Part shown: positions 60,708-64,000 of the stretch, one piece after another
How the letters are laid out: each line of letters opens with the position of its first letter
Numbering within the stretch: position 1 is the first letter of the stretch
Origin: DATBAT01 sp963824805
GTDB lineage: Bacteria; Acidobacteriota; Terriglobia; Terriglobales; Acidobacteriaceae
DNA: 64,000 nt
Direction of reading: 5' to 3'
Assembly (NCBI GenBank): GCA_963824805.1
Contig: CAWGQZ010000082.1
Coordinates: forward strand, 104,863-168,862
Notes under the pieces: generated by a model
Database searches by the model: none
The model's input: only the letters and a program-made list of their open reading frames with translations
Told to the model about the DNA's origin: nothing
Made by a program: the position numbers and the translations under genes

Positions 60708-62104
60708 CTATTCCAATCCAAAGTCGGCGATTTTATCGTGTTGATCGAGCTTGACGAATAGATTTTGCGTCTGGCGCTCGAAGGTGACTCGATAACGATA
60801 GGTGCGCAGATTGTCTTCTGCTTTGCGTTCCAGCAATTCGACTTTTTGGGCCGGGCCCATATCGTCGAAGAAGTCGCTGTAGTCCTTAATGTTCTCTACC
60901 GATAAGTTTCTTGCGGCGTCGCCGACCAAATCTTCCTGGTTAACCTGGCCTTTGGCGAGGCCGGAGATCAGGCCTCTAAAGCGCTGGGTCACAACCGGTT
61001 CCTTGTCTTCGATCGCCTTCGGCGGAGGAAGAGGTTGCAGATCGGCGATATAGGTCCCGGCTACGAGGTGGGTAATTTCTTCCGCATGCGAGTGGGAAGA
61101 ATCCAGATTGCTCAGGGTCACCACCGTTAGTTTGTCGTCAACGTAACGGCTGATGTGGGTGGTGAATCCCTGCCAGGCGCCGCCGTGCTCGATTATCTTG
61201 TGGCCGCGGATTTGATTCAGAAACCAGCCAAAGCCATACTCATAGGTTTTTCCGTTGTTCAGCTTGACCGGGGTCCACATTTGGTCGAGGCTGGAACGCT
61301 TCAACAGCTGCTCGGTATAAAGTGCAGCGTCCCATTTCGCGAGATCAAGAACGGAGAAATACAGGCTGCCGTCGGCGGTCGTGTTAAGGCTGGGGGAGAC
61401 GTATTCCTGGTTCTTGAGCTGTCCCTTCACCAAACGGTAACCAGACGATCGATTGGGAATGATATCGGCTTCGCTCATGATGCGCGTGCTCGCCATTCCC
61501 AGTGGACGAAAGATGCGCTCCTGCAGGAAGTCGCCGTAGAACTCGCCGGTGACCTTGTGAATCAGAACGCCGAGCACGACGTAGCCGGTATTGCTGTAGC
61601 TCCATTTGTCGCCGGGAGGGAAGTCGAGTGGAAAGGACTGGGCTTTCTTGAGTAGATCGTCTTCGGAATAATCCAGCCGGAAAATTATGTCGTGTTGGGA
61701 ATAATTCTTGATGCCTGAGGTGTGGGTCAGCAGGCGGCGGATGGTGATGTCGTTCCACGTGGCGGGGGAATCGGGGAAATATCGGGTGATTTTGTCGTCG
61801 AGAGCGATCTTACCTTCCTCCACCAGCATCATGATCGCGGTGGCGGTGAATTCCTTACCCATCGATCCGGATTGAAAGATTGTTCGGGCCGCACTGGGAC
61901 ATTCAACTCGACGTTGGCGAGGCCGTACCCCTGCGCGCGCATGATCTTTCCATCCCGCATGACGGCCACGGCAGCTCCCGGCATTTTGTACTGCTGCATG
62001 ACCTGGTTCACGGCGCGATCAACTTCATCGGCACGCGAGAAGCCGGCAAGCAGGACAAACAATAGCAGGAGCTTGAGTGAGCGCAATGACATCGGCGACC
62101 TCAT
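60708..62104 (-). pseudogene. Serine hydrolase, right-arm copy with frameshift
   Basis: Copy of 45696-47093. One A of an AAA run is missing near 61882-61884 (CCCGAACAATC versus CCCGAAACAATC), just before the catalytic SxxK, so the signal peptide part (61829-62104) and the catalytic part (60708-61862) lie in different frames. Elsewhere the sequence is almost the same as the intact copy. A homopolymer error is the simplest reason. Confidence 0.85.
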
Positions 62105-62119
62105 GGAGAGGTCATCGTC

Positions 62120-62283
62120 TTACTGCTCCCGAACCTTCACCACCATCGGCGCTGTACTGGTGTGCCGGCCGGAACGACTGTCTGGTGCGGGGTTCAGCAG
62201 GAATGTGAATTACATCGCCGACCGAGACCGCCTGGGATTCGCCACCTTTTACGCTCTCCCCACGGACTTCGCCGTCAGCTTCG
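62120..62283 (-). pseudogene. Cupin 3' remnant at the end of the right arm
   Basis: Encodes EADGEVRGESVKGGESQAVS and VGDVIHIPA, matching the C-terminal part of the cupin at 45212, then drifts out of frame (several small differences). The N-terminal part is absent because the repeat stops at 62283. Confidence 0.8.
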
Positions 62284-62285
62284 GA

Positions 62286-62432
62286 GTCTACGGCGCGCGC
62301 CCTTTGCGGCGGGCCATTCAAAAAGAGATTCTCGATCCGCTCAGCATCGATATTCTCGAAGGCAAAGTCCGCGAAGGTCAGACCGTTCACGTTGACGCCA
62401 AAGACGGCGCACTTGAATTTCGCGAAAAATAG
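62286..62432 (+). pseudogene. clpB: clpB 3'-end fragment
   Basis: 48 residues: VYGARPLRRAIQKEILDPLS, IDILEGKVREGQTVHVDAK, ending in LEFREK. This is the C-terminal D2 small domain of the ClpB disaggregase (YGARPL-RAIQ is highly conserved). The rest of the ~2.5-kb gene is missing: the fragment abuts the inverted-repeat arm directly. It is a truncated gene created by the junction, real or artefactual. Confidence 0.85.
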
Positions 62433-62453
62433 GTCTCACTACTGATCCTTGTA

Positions 62454-62828
62454 GTGAACGCGAGGAGCAAAACCAACATCCGGTTCAACGGCCGGGAGTA
62501 CACGAATGCGGATGAGATGCCGTCAGATGTCAGAGCGGCATATGATCGCGCGGTGGATGAACTCGGCGAGCTTCATTCCGGAGCGCGCCTTGCTGCAAAA
62601 TTGAAGGCGAAGATAATTGTCAACGGGAACGAGTTCAATCAGCCGGGCGAAATGTCAGTCGACGATCGACATTTATATCACGAAGCGCTCGAGGCGCTTT
62701 TCCCGCCAGACATTGCAATATCCGCGGCTGGAGCAGGCGAAACCAACGGCGAGAAACGCTCGCCGATCATGGGCGCGATGAAAAAACGCTTATCGCAAGC
62801 TGCAAGAGTTCTTCGCCTAAGACGCTGA
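62454..62828 (+). CDS. Hypothetical protein with internal duplication
   Basis: 124 residues from GTG 62454. Residues 8-37 (IRFNGREYTNADEMPSDVR and following) and 53-82 (IIVNGNEFNQPGEMSVDDR and following) are two copies of a motif: NG-x-E-Y/F, four or five residues, EM, then a helix with Tyr and Glu/Asp. The tail is basic. I have no function for it. No strong ribosome site; it may be co-transcribed with clpB, which ends 21 bp upstream. Confidence 0.6.
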   Translation: MNARSKTNIRFNGREYTNADEMPSDVRAAYDRAVDELGELHSGARLAAKLKAKIIVNGNEFNQPGEMSVDDRHLYHEALEALFPPDIAISAAGAGETNGEKRSPIMGAMKKRLSQAARVLRLRR

Positions 62829-62841
62829 GCTTGCTTCGGCG

Positions 62842-62860
62842 GGCGGTTGGCACAACCGCC
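62842..62860. terminator. Bidirectional hairpin terminator
   Basis: GGCGGTTG / CAACCGCC with a 3-nt loop, between the convergent hypothetical and aminotransferase genes. On the plus strand GCTACAACTTTTC follows. Confidence 0.6.
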
Positions 62861-62876
62861 GCTACAACTTTTCGCG

Positions 62877-64000
62877 TTACGCGGTCACTTGCTTAAACGC
62901 GCTGACGAAACTTTCCATCTCGGCCTTCTTCCCGATCGTAAGGCGCATGTGGTTTGGAAGAGCTGGGAACAACCGGCCGACGTGAACCTTGCGCTCTTTC
63001 ATTGCCTGGATCAGCGGCGCGACAGGGCGTTTGCAATCGAACATGATGAAGTTGGCTTGTGACGGAATTTGTTCATAGCCCATCTTGTCGAGCTCGGAGG
63101 TCACGAATGTTTTCGCTTCACGGTTCAAACGTTGACCGTTTGGGACATGATCAAGATCATCAAGACTCACGGTTGCTGCGGCCAGAGCCATGCAGTTGAC
63201 GCTGTCCCACATTTGATTTCGGCGCAGCCGATCGATCGCTTCTTTCTGGGCGACACAATAGCCACAGCGCAATCCTGCCATGCCATAAATTTTCGAGAAT
63301 GTGCGTGAGACAATCAGGTTCGGATGATCTTTCACCAGCGCGATCACACTTTCGTAGTCGGGGCTATCGGCATAATGAAAATACGCTTCGTCTACGAGAA
63401 TCATCGTCTGCGGCGAAGTCGTTGCGATGAAATCTCGCAGTTGGTCCTTTGGCGTGATGCTGGCGGTCGGGTTGTTCGGATTGCAGACGTAAATCAGACC
63501 AGCTTTCGCGGAATCGAGCATTTTCGGCAGATCATGCTGAAAGCTGCTGGTCAATGGCACTTTGACGACTTCAGCGCCATTGGCGCTGGCATTATTGAGA
63601 ATTGCTTCAAAGGTCGGATCCGCTGCTACAAGCTTCCCGTTCTGAGGTCCGGTGAACGTTTCTGCACAGAGTTTTAGAATTTCGCCCGGAACCATCGCCG
63701 AGCAGGATCTGATCGTGATTGACGCCGTTCAGTTTCGCCAGTTTATCAATTAGCACGTTGTTGTGTTCGTCTGGATAACGGCAGACAAGGCTGAACGAAT
63801 CCGTAATCGCCTGAAATGCTTTCGGGGATGGGCCGTAAGGATTCCCATTCGCGCTCAATCGCACGATGCCTCCTTCCGCTAAAGGCATAGCAGCGGACTG
63901 AGTCGGCTTTGCAAAGGAAAGCGGCGGCCTAACGACTGCCGCTGCGGCGCCTGCACCGAGCAGGCGTGCAAAATTTCGGCGGGAAATCGAGATCGTATTC
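62877..64000 (-). CDS. HisC-like PLP aminotransferase with Tat signal (frameshifted, runs off window)
   Basis: Open to the last base of the window. The visible N terminus includes ISRRNFARLLGAGAAAAVVR, a twin-arginine signal, then GGIVRLSANGNPYGPSPKA. The aminotransferase core has YVCNPNNPTASI, ILVDEAYFHYADSP and VSRTFSKIYGMAGLRCGYC with the PLP Lys in SK, ending PNHMRLTIGKKAEMESF. The fold is histidinol-phosphate aminotransferase, but a Tat-exported member would not serve histidine synthesis; substrate unknown. One extra base in the CCC run at 63685-63687 splits the frame: removing it gives GDGSGEILKLCAE, the expected sequence. Confidence 0.82.

Larger units (their letters stand above)
53903..62283 (-). 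repeat. Right arm of giant inverted repeat (8.4 kb)
   Basis: Reverse complement of 45517-53895. Identity runs to CAGCTTCG at 62283; beyond it the left arm continues into the rest of the cupin and the right side becomes a clpB 3' end. Mismatches appear denser near its outer end (about 62100-62283). See the left arm for the centre. Confidence 0.93.

Noticed and set aside
45517..62283. Inverted repeat as a composite transposon
   Set aside because: No transposase, no terminal inverted repeats or target duplications; arms meet with only 7 nt between them.
1..64000. CRISPR array, prophage or defence island
   Set aside because: No regularly spaced repeats, cas genes, phage structural genes or recognised defence proteins on either strand.

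Overview
The window looks like a chromosomal segment of a soil acidobacterium (Terriglobia-like). This rests on two very long MacB-like 'ADOP' orphan permeases, a zinc-ribbon membrane Ser/Thr kinase, a diderm envelope toolkit (LptD, TamA/TamB-like, SurA-like parvulin), and plant-polysaccharide genes (GH88/105, KduI, GH31). I see no rRNA, tRNA, CRISPR array, phage module or transposase.

Layout. 1-3.3 kb: LysR fragment, STAS protein, beta-barrel protein, GT2/phosphoesterase pair, YggX. 3.4-5.4 kb: biotin carboxylase and biotin carrier. 5.4-11 kb (minus): parvulin, DsbA-like protein, LarE, LptD. 11-14 kb (plus): RDD protein and gltX. 14-19 kb (minus): kinase, then a sulfur-carrier locus (MoeZ, a newly recognised poly-cysteine leader peptide, CysO/MoaD-like protein) and a VOC protein. 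19-29 kb: MarR-GNAT fusion, two small unknowns, acyl-CoA dehydrogenase, radical SAM protein, and a minus-strand scavenging set (ACT protein, racemase, amidohydrolase, adenosine deaminase, amino-acid permease). 29-35 kb: tiny basic protein, frameshifted UvrD, DUF971 protein, first ADOP. 35-38 kb: three-gene FAD-GDH-like dehydrogenase operon. 38-45.7 kb: epimerase, GH88/105, second ADOP, DUF4350-like protein, KduI, cupin (uronate/pectin use). 45.5-62.3 kb: a giant inverted repeat. 62.3-64 kb: clpB 3' end, a hypothetical gene, and a Tat-signalled HisC-like aminotransferase running off the window.

The most interesting small-scale signal is the 25-codon leader peptide with eight Cys codons (runs of four and three) between the sulfur-carrier gene and moeZ. 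It resembles the cysteine-responsive upstream ORFs known from Actinobacteria and suggests cysteine-dependent attenuation of a CysO-type sulfur-transfer pathway.

The most interesting large-scale signal is a head-to-head palindrome with arms of about 8.4 kb and a 7-nt spacer (45517-53895 / 53903-62283). It carries two copies of a serine hydrolase, GH31, tamA-like and tamB-like set. Both tamB copies stop at the centre, each arm has private indels, and the right arm is abruptly joined to the end of clpB. I read this as more likely a fold-back or amplification chimera than a real duplication. Independent single-base frameshifts in five otherwise intact genes outside the palindrome point to the same sequence-quality problem.
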